Positions 37,417 through 47,113 of a stretch of 64,000 nucleotides of DNA are shown piece by piece. Origin of the DNA: Clostridium sp. DSM 17811 (GTDB taxonomy: Bacteria; Bacillota; Clostridia; Clostridiales; Clostridiaceae). Under the pieces are notes generated by a model. That model did no database searches. It was not told the DNA's origin and was given only the letters and a program-made list of their open reading frames with translations. How positions within the stretch are numbered: position 1 is the stretch's first letter; the number at the start of each line of letters is the position of its first letter. The stretch spans positions 175,230 to 239,229 of the forward strand of contig NZ_JAHLDU010000006.1 of assembly GCF_018861905.1 (NCBI RefSeq), given 5' to 3'. A program made the translations under genes and the position numbers.

Positions 37417-38382
37417 TTAAGTCTCTGCGGTTATAACCCCTATATCTTTTAGGTCATATCCACCAATACCTTCTAGCTCAAGTTTAAACTCCTTCGACCT
37501 GATGATTTGAAGTACAGCTTGAAAATGAGGTTTATCAATATCCTCTTTCTTAATTACAAGTTCATAACTTTCAGTTTGTAATGGAATAAAATCAATTTCA
37601 TTTACCTGCTGGCAAGCTTTTTCATTTCCAATAGCTATGTCCGCTCCCCCTCTTGCAACCGTACTCGCTACTGCAAGATGTGAAAAACATTCTCTATCGT
37701 AACCAGATATATTATTACCATCTATTCCAAGTTTTTTTAAATGTTCATCTAATAATACTCTTGTCCCACTACCTATCTCTCGATTTATTATAATAATTTC
37801 TGATCGTTTTAAATCTTCCCACCCTTTTATCTCTTTAGGATTACCCTTTTGAACATAAAATCCTTGCATCCTATTAGCAAGATGAACTATTATTGAAGGT
37901 ATTCCAGGAAGCATTCTTTTTACATAAGGTACATTATATTGCCCTGTTTCACCATCCCATAAATGAGCCGTAGCAATTTGAACATTACCATGATAAAGTG
38001 CATACAATCCATCATAACTACCAATATAAGATCTAAGTGCCTGAAACCCTTTAGTGTGTTGTTGTAAATGTCTTGATAATATATCTAGCATGATATCCTG
38101 GCCACATATAACAAAGTCATAACTTTTTTGTATTTTTTCTAATCCATATGGGCTCTCAATTGAATTATAATAATTAATTCCTTCATCATTGCTTTGTTTA
38201 GTATTTTGAAGTCTTTTAGACTTATTCTTATATTCTTCAATATCCTTCATCTCTATTCTTAATTTGTTGCCAACCTTATATGAATTAAGCTCTCCTCTTT
38301 TTACCAATTCATAAACTGTATTCTTTGATATTTTAAGTATCTCCGCAACTTCTATTGGAGTTAATGCAGAATATTTCTCCAC
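37417..38382 (-). CDS. HTH + periplasmic-binding-fold regulator, probable molybdate sensor, copy 2
   Basis: 321 residues, full-length paralogue of the protein at 31828-32814 with the same order: HTH (LTPIEVAEILKISKNTVYEL), linker, binding domain (DFVICGQDIMLDIL, GNVQIATAHLWDGETG, VASTVARGGADIAIG). The two differ most in the linker. The start is GTG with AGGAGG 8 bases upstream. Flanking modABC on the opposite side from copy 1, it may control transport while copy 1 controls mop or nif; this division is inference. Confidence 0.75.
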   Translation of the reverse strand: MEKYSALTPIEVAEILKISKNTVYELVKRGELNSYKVGNKLRIEMKDIEEYKNKSKRLQNTKQSNDEGINYYNSIESPYGLEKIQKSYDFVICGQDIMLDILSRHLQQHTKGFQALRSYIGSYDGLYALYHGNVQIATAHLWDGETGQYNVPYVKRMLPGIPSIIVHLANRMQGFYVQKGNPKEIKGWEDLKRSEIIIINREIGSGTRVLLDEHLKKLGIDGNNISGYDRECFSHLAVASTVARGGADIAIGNEKACQQVNEIDFIPLQTESYELVIKKEDIDKPHFQAVLQIIRSKEFKLELEGIGGYDLKDIGVITAET

Positions 38383-38557
38383 TTTTTCAGCCTCCTATAT
38401 ATGGTCTTCCCATATTTAAAAACTACACATAGATTCAAAAATTATTTTTACTTACTATATAAATAGGTGATTTATAGTGTATATTTTATACTTTTTACAT
38501 TACAAAATCAATAATTAGATAAAGTATGTTTTATAAAAGGCATACTTTCTAATAAAA

Positions 38558-39996
38558 TGGACCCTACATGATAGACACGAAAAAAAGTCTATTCATATTG
38601 GGTCTTTTTTTGTACAATAAAATCAGAAAGGTTGTGAACACAATGAGTAAAAAATTATTTACTAGTATGGAAATTTTATCTCTCTCTAAAAATAGATATG
38701 TTAAACGAATTAGTGAAAAAGGTATCACTTATACAGATGATTTTAAATCCTTATTTATAGCTGAATATAGTATGGGGAAATTCCGTATTAACATTTTTCA
38801 GGATGCTGGATTCAATGCAGATATTCTTGGTAAACATAGGATTAATTGCGCTTGCAGACGGTGGCTCATTGCTTATAAAGAATCTGGTGAATTAGGACTT
38901 AGAGATACAAGAAAATTTAGTAGTGGACGTCCACTTAAACGCGAATTAACCCTAGAAGAAATAATCACGAAAAAAGATGCCGAGATTGCATACTGGAAAG
39001 CTGAAGCAGAACTATTAAAAAAAGTAGAGAGGCAAGAAAGGCAGGTGAAAAGCGGTAGCTTAAGTATCTCCTCAATTTTTGCACTTATTCAAAATATACT
39101 CTATAAATTTAAATATAAAAATCTCGTTAAACATTTGTGCGACGTAGTCGGAGTATCAAGATCGGGCTATTATAATTACTTAAAATCAGAAAATACCCGT
39201 AATACACGAGAGCAAAGAGAGTGGGGCTTTAAGAAGATAATTCTTATGGCGTATGATCATAGAGGTTACAAGAAGGGGTCTCGTTCTATTAAGATGGTAC
39301 TGGAGCAAGAATTCAAGGTGATTATTAATAGAAAATGCATTCAGAGAATTATGCGTAAATATAATATTAAATGTCCCATTAGAAAAGCCAATCCTTATCG
39401 CCGAATGATGAAAGCCACCAGAGAACATACCGTTGTACCAAATCTTTTAAATAGAGAATTCAAACAAGGAGTAGCCGGAAAAGTTTTGTTAACAGATATC
39501 ACTTATATGCCATATGGGGATGCTTGTATGGCTTATTTATCAACGATTAAGGATGCTTCTACAAATGAAATACTTTCTTATCACTTATCTAAACGCATTA
39601 CACTAGATATTGCTACTGAAACGATTGAAAAATTAATTAAAATTCACAAGAAATTATTGACTCCAGAAGCCTTTATACATTCAGACCAAGGTGTTCATTA
39701 TACTAGTCCCAAATTTCAAAGACTACTTAAAAAACATAAACTTGGGCAGTCAATGTCTAGACGGGGAAACTGCTGGGATAATGCCCCACAAGAATCGTTT
39801 TTTGGCCATATGAAGGATGAGATTGACTATAAAAGTTGTGATACATTTACTGAGTTACAGAATCTAATTGATAATTATATGGATTATTATAATAATTATA
39901 GATATCAATGGGGATTGAAAAAGTTGACTCCTGTACAATACAGAAATCAACTTTTAGCAGCATAGCCTTTTTTAAATGTCCTTGACATAGGGTCCA
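38558..39996 (+). mobile_element. IS3-family insertion sequence
   Basis: The ends carry imperfect terminal inverted repeats: TGGACCCTACATGATAGACA on the left and the complement of TGGACCCTATGTCAAGGACA on the right (15 of 20 matches), with TG...CA tips. The element is ~1.44 kb and holds one transposase gene. No direct target duplication is evident at these boundaries (AAAA left, TTTT right). A poly-A/poly-T hairpin just inside the left end could block incoming transcription. Confidence 0.8.
38643..39965 (+). CDS. IS3-family transposase (fused OrfA-OrfB)
   Basis: 440 residues from ATG at 38643 (AGAAAGG upstream); an in-frame ATG at 38568 lies in the terminal repeat without a ribosome site. The N-terminal third is a helix-turn-helix with a leucine-rich segment. 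The C-terminal rve domain has an intact DDE triad: D in LLTDITYMPYG, D in FIHSDQGVHYTS and E in APQESFFGHMKDE, plus SRRGNCWDNA. OrfA and OrfB are one uninterrupted frame, unlike the usual -1 frameshift arrangement. It looks functional. Confidence 0.9.
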   Translation: MSKKLFTSMEILSLSKNRYVKRISEKGITYTDDFKSLFIAEYSMGKFRINIFQDAGFNADILGKHRINCACRRWLIAYKESGELGLRDTRKFSSGRPLKRELTLEEIITKKDAEIAYWKAEAELLKKVERQERQVKSGSLSISSIFALIQNILYKFKYKNLVKHLCDVVGVSRSGYYNYLKSENTRNTREQREWGFKKIILMAYDHRGYKKGSRSIKMVLEQEFKVIINRKCIQRIMRKYNIKCPIRKANPYRRMMKATREHTVVPNLLNREFKQGVAGKVLLTDITYMPYGDACMAYLSTIKDASTNEILSYHLSKRITLDIATETIEKLIKIHKKLLTPEAFIHSDQGVHYTSPKFQRLLKKHKLGQSMSRRGNCWDNAPQESFFGHMKDEIDYKSCDTFTELQNLIDNYMDYYNNYRYQWGLKKLTPVQYRNQLLAA

Positions 39997-40021
39997 TTTT
40001 ATAAAAAAGTATGCCTTTTCT

Positions 40022-41320
40022 CTAAATTTTAAATTTCTCTAATAGTCCATTAATTTTTAATGTAAGTTCTGATTGTCCCTTAACTCTTTGTACTACCTCA
40101 TCCATAGCTTTCGAAGTTTCATTAATATTGACTTGAATATTACCTGTACTTTCTGCAGCTAATTGAGAATTTTCTGTTAGAGATTGAACAGCTATACTAA
40201 CTTGATTTACTGTGGCTTCAACTTCTTCAGACATTGATGCAATTTCACTTACCATTGAGCTAAGAAATTCTCCATCTAAATCGTATTGCTTTCCTGATAT
40301 TTCATATTGCTCTAAGACAGGTTTAATATTTTTTATAATATAATTGAGTATGTCATTACTATTTTCTGATAAATTACTAAATGCATCTTGAACTTTTACT
40401 ATGGTACCTTGAATTGTATTTACTGTTTCTGATGATTGCTCTGCAAGTTTTCTCACTTCATCTGCAACTACTGCAAATCCTTTACCTTGTTCTCCGGCTC
40501 TCGCAGCTTCAATCGCTGCATTTAATGCAAGCAAATTAGTTTGCGATGCAATAGCTGCGATTGCATCTGCCATAACCTTTATTTCATGTACTACTTTTCC
40601 ATCTTGTATCGCTTTTAGTATATTTTTTTCCTTTTCTTCATAAATAATATTACTCTCATTTAAAGCCTTTTCAGCATGCATTTGGACTTCTTTCGCTTTC
40701 TCTTTTATTTTTAAAGCATTGTTACTACCCTCCATCGCTTTTGAAGATAAAACCTCCATGCTAGAGTTAACTTCGAAAGTAGATGCAGTTATTTCCTCTG
40801 ACGTAGCACTAGATTCCTGAACTGATTTATTAATTTCAGCTGTTGAAAGATCTATGACTTTCATTTTAGATGTAATTTTATAAGCTGTAACTGAAAGTGA
40901 TTCCGATGATGCAGTCATTTCAGAAGAATTAATCAATATTTCCTTTACTAATTCTTTAATATTTTCCTGTGCAGTGTTTAATGCTTCACCGGTTTGGCCA
41001 AATTCATCCCTTCTTATAATAGTAATTGGGGTCGAAAAATCATATACAGATAACCTACTGGCTAAATCTCTAATCTTATTTAGTGGTTTCATTATATTAC
41101 CACATAATGTATAAGCCATTAGATGCGTAATGACAAATGATATAACTGTAATAAGTATAATTAAATCCCTAGACTTATTAATTTGAACTATATTATTTGA
41201 ATTTACTTGCTGTAATAAACTTATTACCCCTATCCCTCCCGTTAAAATTATAGCTATGCTAATCACTGTAAATACTAACATAGTTTTTTTTACTACATCT
41301 AAATTTCTAAACCACTTCAT
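40022..41320 (-). CDS. Methyl-accepting chemotaxis protein with almost no sensor domain
   Basis: About 432 residues from ATG at 41320 (AAAGGGGTG upstream; 22 codons further up lack a ribosome site). Two membrane helices (about 13-35 and 50-70) are separated by only ~15-20 residues, so there is no extracellular ligand domain. HAMP follows, then the signalling tip [40 protein letters not shown] (conserved; quoted in two overlapping parts by position 275-315). It probably senses membrane state or a cytoplasmic signal. The gene stop is 2 bases from the IS-linked palindrome. Confidence 0.88.
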   Translation of the reverse strand: MKWFRNLDVVKKTMLVFTVISIAIILTGGIGVISLLQQVNSNNIVQINKSRDLIILITVISFVITHLMAYTLCGNIMKPLNKIRDLASRLSVYDFSTPITIIRRDEFGQTGEALNTAQENIKELVKEILINSSEMTASSESLSVTAYKITSKMKVIDLSTAEINKSVQESSATSEEITASTFEVNSSMEVLSSKAMEGSNNALKIKEKAKEVQMHAEKALNESNIIYEEKEKNILKAIQDGKVVHEIKVMADAIAAIASQTNLLALNAAIEAARAGEQGKGFAVVADEVRKLAEQSSETVNTIQGTIVKVQDAFSNLSENSNDILNYIIKNIKPVLEQYEISGKQYDLDGEFLSSMVSEIASMSEEVEATVNQVSIAVQSLTENSQLAAESTGNIQVNINETSKAMDEVVQRVKGQSELTLKINGLLEKFKI

Positions 41321-41904
41321 AATAACACCCCTTTTGAGCACTTCATTTATCAGCTTATTATAAAAACATAAAAACCATAACCACAAATACTATAAAGTAT
41401 TTTAATAAGCCTATATTCTATATGTCTTTTATTTTAGACTAATTACTAATAAACATGTGCATAATCACACATTTCATTATCGACCAAAAGGCCATTTTCT
41501 TTACATATATATTCATTTTTTCTTATTTTTTCTTGTATTTTTCGTAATATTAGACTTATTAATCGCACGTTTTAACATATATTGCTTTGGTCTTTTTATA
41601 TTTAATATTTAAGAATTCCAAATAAATTAAATAAATTTGTTTCTTAGTTCCGCTTAATACCTTTTCAGTATTGATATATATCATGTTACACAACAAATAG
41701 CGACATTTTTTTTATAAAAATAACACTTTAAATAGTATAAGTGCTATACTATTTAAATACGACTTCATAATATTTCCCATGGGATTTTTTGAGTTAGGAT
41801 TAAATAAGGCTCAGAATAAAGGTGGTGAATATATAAACGTAACTATCTCATGTTTCGTATTAAAGTGAAATAGAACTATTAAATGAAATATTGGAGGCAA
41901 CCAT
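41321..41904. other. Intergenic region between the chemoreceptor and NlpC/P60 genes
   Basis: 584 bases, AT-rich, no supported ORF. It contains the 31-bp dyad at 41727-41757 and, at about 41819-41828, an AAAGGTGGTGA string resembling a ribosome site with no start codon after it. Divergent promoters are expected here, but no single match stood out. Confidence 0.5.
41727..41757. promoter_or_regulatory. 31-bp perfect dyad, possible operator
   Basis: TTTAAATAGTATA and TATACTATTTAAA are perfect 13-bp inverted arms around AGTGC. No U-tract follows on the plus strand, so an operator is more likely than a terminator. It lies ~150 bases before the NlpC/P60 start. Confidence 0.45.
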
Positions 41905-43089
41905 ATGAAAAAAAGAATAGTTTTTATAGTAATGCTATTGTCTATAGTAAGTTCCCAAATTGCAATTGCCGACACTGGTGTTGTAAATACAACCTCATTA
42001 CGTGTTAGACAAAAACCTTCACTTTTATCTAATATTACAGGTTATCTTTTAAAAAACGAAAAAATAACTACTCTCGGAAAATCTGGAGATTTTTATATAA
42101 TAAATCATGGTGGAACAACTGGTTACATAGGTAGCTCATACGTAAATCTAGTAAAAAGCACTCCTGTTAAAACTGAAAAATATGGTCAAATAACAGCGAC
42201 AACTTTAAATGTAAGGTCTGGAGCTGGGTCCAACTACCCCCTGACTGGATCCATTAAACTCGGAAGCAAAGTCACAATACTCGGTACCTTAAATGGATTT
42301 TATAAAATAATTTATAATGGAAAAACAAGTTATATAAGTACCTTATATGTAAAGGTAATAAGTAGTACAAGTACCCCTACAGCTACAGCTACCGTAACAC
42401 CTGCTGTAATACCTCCTGCAAAACCTACTGGCGTTGGAAATATTATAGCATCTGATTTTTTAAATGTAAGAAAAACAGCTTCCTTGGATAACAAGGCGAC
42501 TATTATCGGTTCATTAAAACCAAATCAAATGATAGATATATATGGAACTCAAGATAATTTCTATAAAATTAAATATTCTGGTCAATGGGGCTACATATAT
42601 AAACCATACGTAAGTATGGTTAATGAAACATCAAGCAGTCCAAGCTACATAGCAAATGGACAACAACCTACTACAACCGCAACCGGAAATAATATAGTAA
42701 CTTATGCTAATACATTTTTGGGTACGCCGTACTTATGGGGCGGTGCTACTCCTGCAACATTAAGTGCTACTGGTAAATATATAAGTGGTGGCTTCGATTG
42801 TTCAGGATTTGTACTTTATGTTTATAAGCACTACGGTATAACTTTACCTAGAACAACTATGGATCAGATAAATGTAGGTACACCTATTGATATAGATAAT
42901 CTTAAAAATGGCGATTTAGTTTTCTTTACAACAAATACTTCTTCACCTTCTGAGGTATCTCATATTGGAATTTATATTGGAAACAATAAATTTATACATT
43001 GTCCTAAGCCAGGTGATGTTGTAAAAATATCTGAATTAACTGGATATTACAAAGATAATTTTGTAATAGGTAAAAGAGTAATAAAATAA
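41905..43089 (+). CDS. Secreted SH3b-NlpC/P60 peptidoglycan endopeptidase
   Basis: 394 residues. A signal peptide (1-22) is followed by three bacterial SH3 repeats (about 25-85, 93-152 and 178-238; each with a T(S/T)LRVR or LNVR start), a Thr/Pro-rich linker, and a C-terminal NlpC/P60 domain. Catalytic Cys is in GGFDCSGFVLYVY, and His residues in VSHIGIYIG and KFIHCPKPG. It cuts D-gamma-glutamyl-diaminopimelate bonds in the wall stem peptide. GGAGG precedes ATG. Confidence 0.92.
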   Translation: MKKRIVFIVMLLSIVSSQIAIADTGVVNTTSLRVRQKPSLLSNITGYLLKNEKITTLGKSGDFYIINHGGTTGYIGSSYVNLVKSTPVKTEKYGQITATTLNVRSGAGSNYPLTGSIKLGSKVTILGTLNGFYKIIYNGKTSYISTLYVKVISSTSTPTATATVTPAVIPPAKPTGVGNIIASDFLNVRKTASLDNKATIIGSLKPNQMIDIYGTQDNFYKIKYSGQWGYIYKPYVSMVNETSSSPSYIANGQQPTTTATGNNIVTYANTFLGTPYLWGGATPATLSATGKYISGGFDCSGFVLYVYKHYGITLPRTTMDQINVGTPIDIDNLKNGDLVFFTTNTSSPSEVSHIGIYIGNNKFIHCPKPGDVVKISELTGYYKDNFVIGKRVIK

Positions 43090-43098
43090 TTAATATAA

Positions 43099-43134
43099 TA
43101 AAAGCTTGTAAAATTTAAATTTTACAAGCTTTTA
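43099..43134. terminator. Bidirectional intrinsic terminator
   Basis: A perfect 18-bp palindrome (TAAAAGCTTGTAAAATTT and its complement) between the convergent NlpC/P60 and S66 peptidase genes. Confidence 0.88.
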
Positions 43135-43136
43135 TA

Positions 43137-44054
43137 TTATTCTACTACAGCATCCAATACATTTATAATTCCAAGTTCTGCATCCATTCTGACCCTAGCC
43201 CCAATTGGGATTGTAAGTTTAGGGTAATCATGACCTGAGCAAAACCCCGAAAACATAGGTATGTCTAAATTGTATAATCTATCCTCAAGAACTTCCTCTA
43301 GTGTAAGGCTTCTTTCATAATGTGGTAAGTCACAATCTTTAAATTGGCCTAAAATAATCCCCTTACACTGCTTAAGTTTATTTGATAGTAAAAGTTGTGT
43401 TAATATTCTGTCAACTCTATAAGGTGCCTCATTAACCTCTTCTATAAAAAGTATTTTATCTTTCATATCAATTTCATAGGGAGTCCCAAGCGAGTTACAT
43501 ATTAATCCCAAATTACCGCCTATAAGGTTACCCTTTGCTATACCTGCGTTTATACACGATATTTTAAATTCATCTGGATTTTTAATAGTATATGGTTTAT
43601 ACCCTTCCATAAATGTAAACATAAAACTTTTAAATGTGACCACATCTTCTAAATTAGAAGTACCCATTGGGCTATGAAATGTAGTTAGCCCACATTTTTC
43701 GTAAAAAGCATTTAGAAAAACTGTTATATCACTAAAACCTGCAAATATCTTTGGATTTTTCTTTATAATATCATAATCTAGATATGGTAGTAATCTACTT
43801 GAGCCATATCCACCTCTAACACAAAGTATCATGTCTACTGCTTTATTTTCAAACATTTCCATAATATCGGATGCTCTGTCTTTATCTTTGCCAGCAAGAT
43901 AACCCCATCTCTCATATAGATGTTTCCCTTCTATTACATTAAATCCTAGATTATTTAGAAATAAAATCGCCTTTTTTATTGCTTCTATATTTTCAGGACT
44001 TGCAGGAGAAATTAGCCCAATAGTATCTCCGAGCCTTAGCCTTTTCCCAATCAT
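43137..44054 (-). CDS. S66-family LD-carboxypeptidase (LdcA/MccF type)
   Basis: 305 residues from ATG at 44054 (GGGAG upstream; the GTG at 44063 is within that site). The nucleophile serine is in FAGFSDITVFLNA near residue 110, following RGGYGSSRLLPYLD; the Glu and His of the Ser-Glu-His triad are in LFIEEVNEAPYRVDR and SGHDYPKLTIPIG. It trims the terminal D-Ala from tetrapeptides during wall recycling; the MccF branch instead cleaves peptide antibiotics. Confidence 0.85.
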   Translation of the reverse strand: MIGKRLRLGDTIGLISPASPENIEAIKKAILFLNNLGFNVIEGKHLYERWGYLAGKDKDRASDIMEMFENKAVDMILCVRGGYGSSRLLPYLDYDIIKKNPKIFAGFSDITVFLNAFYEKCGLTTFHSPMGTSNLEDVVTFKSFMFTFMEGYKPYTIKNPDEFKISCINAGIAKGNLIGGNLGLICNSLGTPYEIDMKDKILFIEEVNEAPYRVDRILTQLLLSNKLKQCKGIILGQFKDCDLPHYERSLTLEEVLEDRLYNLDIPMFSGFCSGHDYPKLTIPIGARVRMDAELGIINVLDAVVE

Positions 44055-44125
44055 CGTTAGCACTCCCTCAGATTAATTTAAAATATTAAAATATTAAATA
44101 ATTAAAAAACTTATAAGATTAATAT

Positions 44126-44404
44126 CTACAAATCTTCCCAATAAATTTTTTCTTCTTTATCATCTATTGCAGCTGATTTATCAAACAATTTAATAACTAC
44201 AATTGCACATATAAAACCAATGATTCCTCCGCAAACTCTAGAAATTTGAATAGGTGCTCCTATATATTTCCCTATATATCCTCCTAAGACTACTGCAACA
44301 ACAACAATTATTATCGGGAAAACAAATAGCATAAAGGAAGCTAATAACATATTAGTCTTTTTCTCTTTCAAAGTACCTTTTTCTTTAGATTGATCTATTT
44401 TCAT
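44126..44404 (-). CDS. Truncated RseC-family membrane protein lacking the cysteine domain
   Basis: 92 residues. After a short charged N terminus come TNMLLASFMLFVFPIIIVVV and a second helix after GGII. These align with the membrane half of the RseC-like protein of the rnf operon (KDTNMLMAAFVVYILPLVMV...GGGIITF), but the N-terminal CxxCxxC cluster is missing. It has its own ATG with GGAG, so it may be a real short form. It is 72 bases upstream of the S66 peptidase gene. Confidence 0.6.
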   Translation of the reverse strand: MKIDQSKEKGTLKEKKTNMLLASFMLFVFPIIIVVVAVVLGGYIGKYIGAPIQISRVCGGIIGFICAIVVIKLFDKSAAIDDKEEKIYWEDL

Positions 44405-44673
44405 ACTAATCTCCTTCCAAACAAAACTTATTCAATAAAAACAAACTTATCTTAATTATTTTCTTAAAATTCGCTTAAGCACTTACAATTATATATTATC
44501 TAGATATGAAAAACAATAATATAAAACATAAAAAATTTCCCTTATAAGGCTATACTTTATAATCAGATATTCTCAATAAAAAGCTTTATTTTCTCGACGT
44601 TTTATTTGCCACTAATCATTTAAAGTACTAGAATGAAGTAGAAAGTTAAAATAAATAATATGGAGGCATTTAA

Positions 44674-45228
44674 ATGAACATAATGATAATTACTTCTAGT
44701 CCTAACACTGATGGATTAACTTCTGCCTGTGGCAACGCCGCAAAAGTTGGAGTAGAAATGGGATCCGCTCTTGCTAATATAATAAGTCTTAACACATTAG
44801 ATATTCCATCCTGTCAGGCTTGTGGAAACGGATGGGGGACATGCCTTAAAGAACATACCTGCCAAGTAAAAGATGATTTTCAAGCCCTACACGAAAAAAT
44901 GGCAAAAGCAGATGGATACATAATTATTACACCAGTTTATTGGGGTGATATGAGCGAATCGCTTAAATCATTCATTGATAGGCTACGCAGATGTGAAGCC
45001 TCAAATGGTGATAAAAATAGTTTATTTGGTAAACCTTTTATATGTGTTGCTGCTCCTGGAGGAACTGGTAATGGATGTATTTCTACTCTTGCCTCATTCG
45101 AAAGATTCGTAGATCATGTTAAAGGTGTAAAATATGATTTCATAGGTGTAACAAGGCGAAACAAAGAATACAAGTTAGTTACCATAAAAAATGCTGCAAA
45201 CAGTATGGTACAAAGCCTAACTGTATAA
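44674..45228 (+). CDS. Flavodoxin-fold NAD(P)H-dependent oxidoreductase / iron-sulfur flavoprotein-like
   Basis: 184 residues. It starts IMIITSSPNTDGLTSACG, the FMN phosphate loop, then a cysteine group CQACGNGWGTCLKEHTC near 47-63 and the VKDDF and ITPVYWGDMSESLKSFIDR motifs of the NADPH-dependent FMN reductase superfamily. The cysteines are spaced C-x2-C-x6-C-x5-C, looser than the compact motif of iron-sulfur flavoproteins, so a cluster is possible but uncertain. GGAGG precedes ATG. Substrate unknown. Confidence 0.8.
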   Translation: MNIMIITSSPNTDGLTSACGNAAKVGVEMGSALANIISLNTLDIPSCQACGNGWGTCLKEHTCQVKDDFQALHEKMAKADGYIIITPVYWGDMSESLKSFIDRLRRCEASNGDKNSLFGKPFICVAAPGGTGNGCISTLASFERFVDHVKGVKYDFIGVTRRNKEYKLVTIKNAANSMVQSLTV

Positions 45229-45258
45229 AATTAGTTCGACCTACTTACATGTTTTAGA

Positions 45259-45298
45259 ATAATAGCCTACATCTTAATATTAAGATGTAGGCTATTAT
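45259..45298. terminator. Bidirectional terminator
   Basis: A perfect palindrome of two 20-base arms (ATAATAGCCTACATCTTAAT and its complement) between the convergent flavodoxin-type gene and ilvD. Confidence 0.88.
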
Positions 45299-45300
45299 AT

Positions 45301-46971
45301 TTAAAATTTAGGAACTTCTAATATAGCACCTTTATTACCTGATGACACTAATGCAGCATACCTAGCAAGGTAACCAGTTGTAATACTAGGTTTTCTTGGT
45401 TTCCAGTTTGCTCTTCTTATTTTAAGCTCCTCATCGCTAACATTAAAGTTAATAGAATTAGCATTAATATCTATTGATATAATATCCCCCTCGTAAATTA
45501 AAGCAATATTTCCACCAACTGCCGCTTCTGGAGAAACATGTCCAATTGCAGCTCCCCTAGTTGCACCACTAAACCGTCCATCTGTTATAAGTGCTACACT
45601 ATTACCAAGTCCTCGTCCCATAATTGCAGATGTTGGATTAAGCATTTCTCTCATGCCAGGACCGCCCTTAGGGCCTTCATAACGAATTACAATAACATCT
45701 CCCGGAATAATCTCATCTGAATTGATAGCACTCAAAGCATCCTCTTCACAATCAAACACTCTTGCTGGTCCTTCATGTTTTAACATTTCATTTGATACTG
45801 CTGAACGTTTTACAACACATGAATCAGGAGCAAGATTACCCTTAAGGACAGCAATTCCACCAGTAGTACTATAAGGATTTGTAATGGTGCGAATCACCTG
45901 TGTGTCTTTTATTACGCATCCTTTGATATTTTCTGCAACAGTTTTACCGGTGCATGTAATCAAATCCGTATTTAATAAATTCAATTTGTTTATCTCATGC
46001 ATAACAGCATAAACTCCACCGGCTTCATTTAAATCCTCAACATAGGTATGTCCTGCCGGTGCGAGGTGACAAAGATTAGGTGTTTTATCGCTAATTGCAT
46101 TTGCCATATCCACGTTTAACTCAATGCCTACTTCATGAGCAATTGCTGGCAAATGAAGCATACTGTTTGTACTACATCCAAGGGCCATATCCATAGTTAG
46201 AGCATTTTTAAATGCACCTTCCGTCATAATATCTCTCGGTCTTATATTTTTACCCAGTAGCTCCATAATTTTCATTCCAGCGTGTTTTGCAAGCCTAATT
46301 CTCTCTGAATAAACCGCCGGGATAGTTCCATTCCCGCCAAGTCCCATTCCAAGAACTTCTGTTAAACAGTTCATGCTATTTGCAGTATACATACCAGAAC
46401 AAGATCCACAGGTTGGACAACATTTATTCTCAAATTCTTCTAACTTTTCCTCAGTAATTTTACCAACATTAAACTCACCAACCGCCTCAGCGATGCTTGA
46501 AAAACTTGTTTTACATCCATCAATTTTACCTGCAAGCATAGGTCCACCACTTACAAAAATAGTTGGTACGTTAACTCTTGCTGCTGCCATTAAAAGTCCT
46601 GGTACATTTTTATCACAATTTGGCACCATTACTAGCGCATCAAAAGCATGTGCCATAGCCATAGCCTCTGTTGAATCAGCAATTAAATCTCTTGTAGCTA
46701 GTGAATACTTCATACCTTGATGACCCATTGCAATTCCATCACATACTGCAATTGCTGGAAAAACTATTGGAGTACCGCCTGCCATTGCTACACCAATTTT
46801 CACAGCCTCTACAATTTTATCTAAATTCATATGACCTGGTACAATATCGTTTTTTGAACTAACGATACCTATAAGAGGCCTTTCCATTTCTTCTTTTGTA
46901 AAACCTAAAGCATTAAATAGTGCACGTTGAGGTGCTCTGCCTGTTCCTTTTGTTACTACATCACTTCTCAT
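45301..46971 (-). CDS. ilvD: Dihydroxy-acid dehydratase
   Basis: 556 residues. Family motifs are [14 protein letters not shown] near 117, [20 protein letters not shown] near 186 and [20 protein letters not shown] near 465. Cluster-ligand cysteines are in VCDG, NCDK and TCGSCSG. It makes 2-keto acids for valine, isoleucine and leucine synthesis. It is monocistronic, without other ilv or leu genes nearby, with a strong promoter and a GntR regulator gene just upstream. Confidence 0.95.
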   Translation of the reverse strand: MRSDVVTKGTGRAPQRALFNALGFTKEEMERPLIGIVSSKNDIVPGHMNLDKIVEAVKIGVAMAGGTPIVFPAIAVCDGIAMGHQGMKYSLATRDLIADSTEAMAMAHAFDALVMVPNCDKNVPGLLMAAARVNVPTIFVSGGPMLAGKIDGCKTSFSSIAEAVGEFNVGKITEEKLEEFENKCCPTCGSCSGMYTANSMNCLTEVLGMGLGGNGTIPAVYSERIRLAKHAGMKIMELLGKNIRPRDIMTEGAFKNALTMDMALGCSTNSMLHLPAIAHEVGIELNVDMANAISDKTPNLCHLAPAGHTYVEDLNEAGGVYAVMHEINKLNLLNTDLITCTGKTVAENIKGCVIKDTQVIRTITNPYSTTGGIAVLKGNLAPDSCVVKRSAVSNEMLKHEGPARVFDCEEDALSAINSDEIIPGDVIVIRYEGPKGGPGMREMLNPTSAIMGRGLGNSVALITDGRFSGATRGAAIGHVSPEAAVGGNIALIYEGDIISIDINANSINFNVSDEELKIRRANWKPRKPSITTGYLARYAALVSSGNKGAILEVPKF

Positions 46972-47016
46972 AACATTACCACCTTTATAAATTATAGTCC
47001 ACAGTTGTTTGTTTTT

Positions 47017-47045
47017 ATTGTACGTTGTATGATGTCTGTTGTCAA
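47017..47045 (-). promoter_or_regulatory. Promoter of ilvD with operator-like spacer
   Basis: On the minus strand TTGACA and TACAAT are separated by 17 bases, a near-consensus sigma-A promoter 46 bases before ilvD. The spacer reads ACAGACATCATACAACG, and the TACAACGTACAA run across the spacer and -10 is a partial inverted repeat of the kind bound by GntR/FadR proteins. Confidence 0.7.
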
Positions 47046-47067
47046 TGATTTACTATCATAATTATAA

Positions 47068-47113
47068 AAAAATAAATGCCAATTCTTATATAACAAAGAA
47101 CCGACATTTATTT
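47068..47113 (-). terminator. Intrinsic terminator of the GntR gene
   Basis: AAATAAATG / CATTTATTT arms with inner ATTCTT / AAGAA pairing, beginning at the gene's stop codon and flanked by A and T runs. Confidence 0.65.

Larger units (their letters stand above)
38535..40019. repeat. Extended inverted arms around the IS element
   Basis: Outside the IS tips, 38535-38557 and 39997-40019 are also inverted copies of each other (21 of 23 positions, core AAAAGGCATACTTT / AAAGTATGCCTTTT). Either the element is longer than 38558-39996, or it inserted into the loop of a terminator-like palindrome. A third copy of the arm, AAAGTATG, lies at 38521-38528. Confidence 0.6.
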
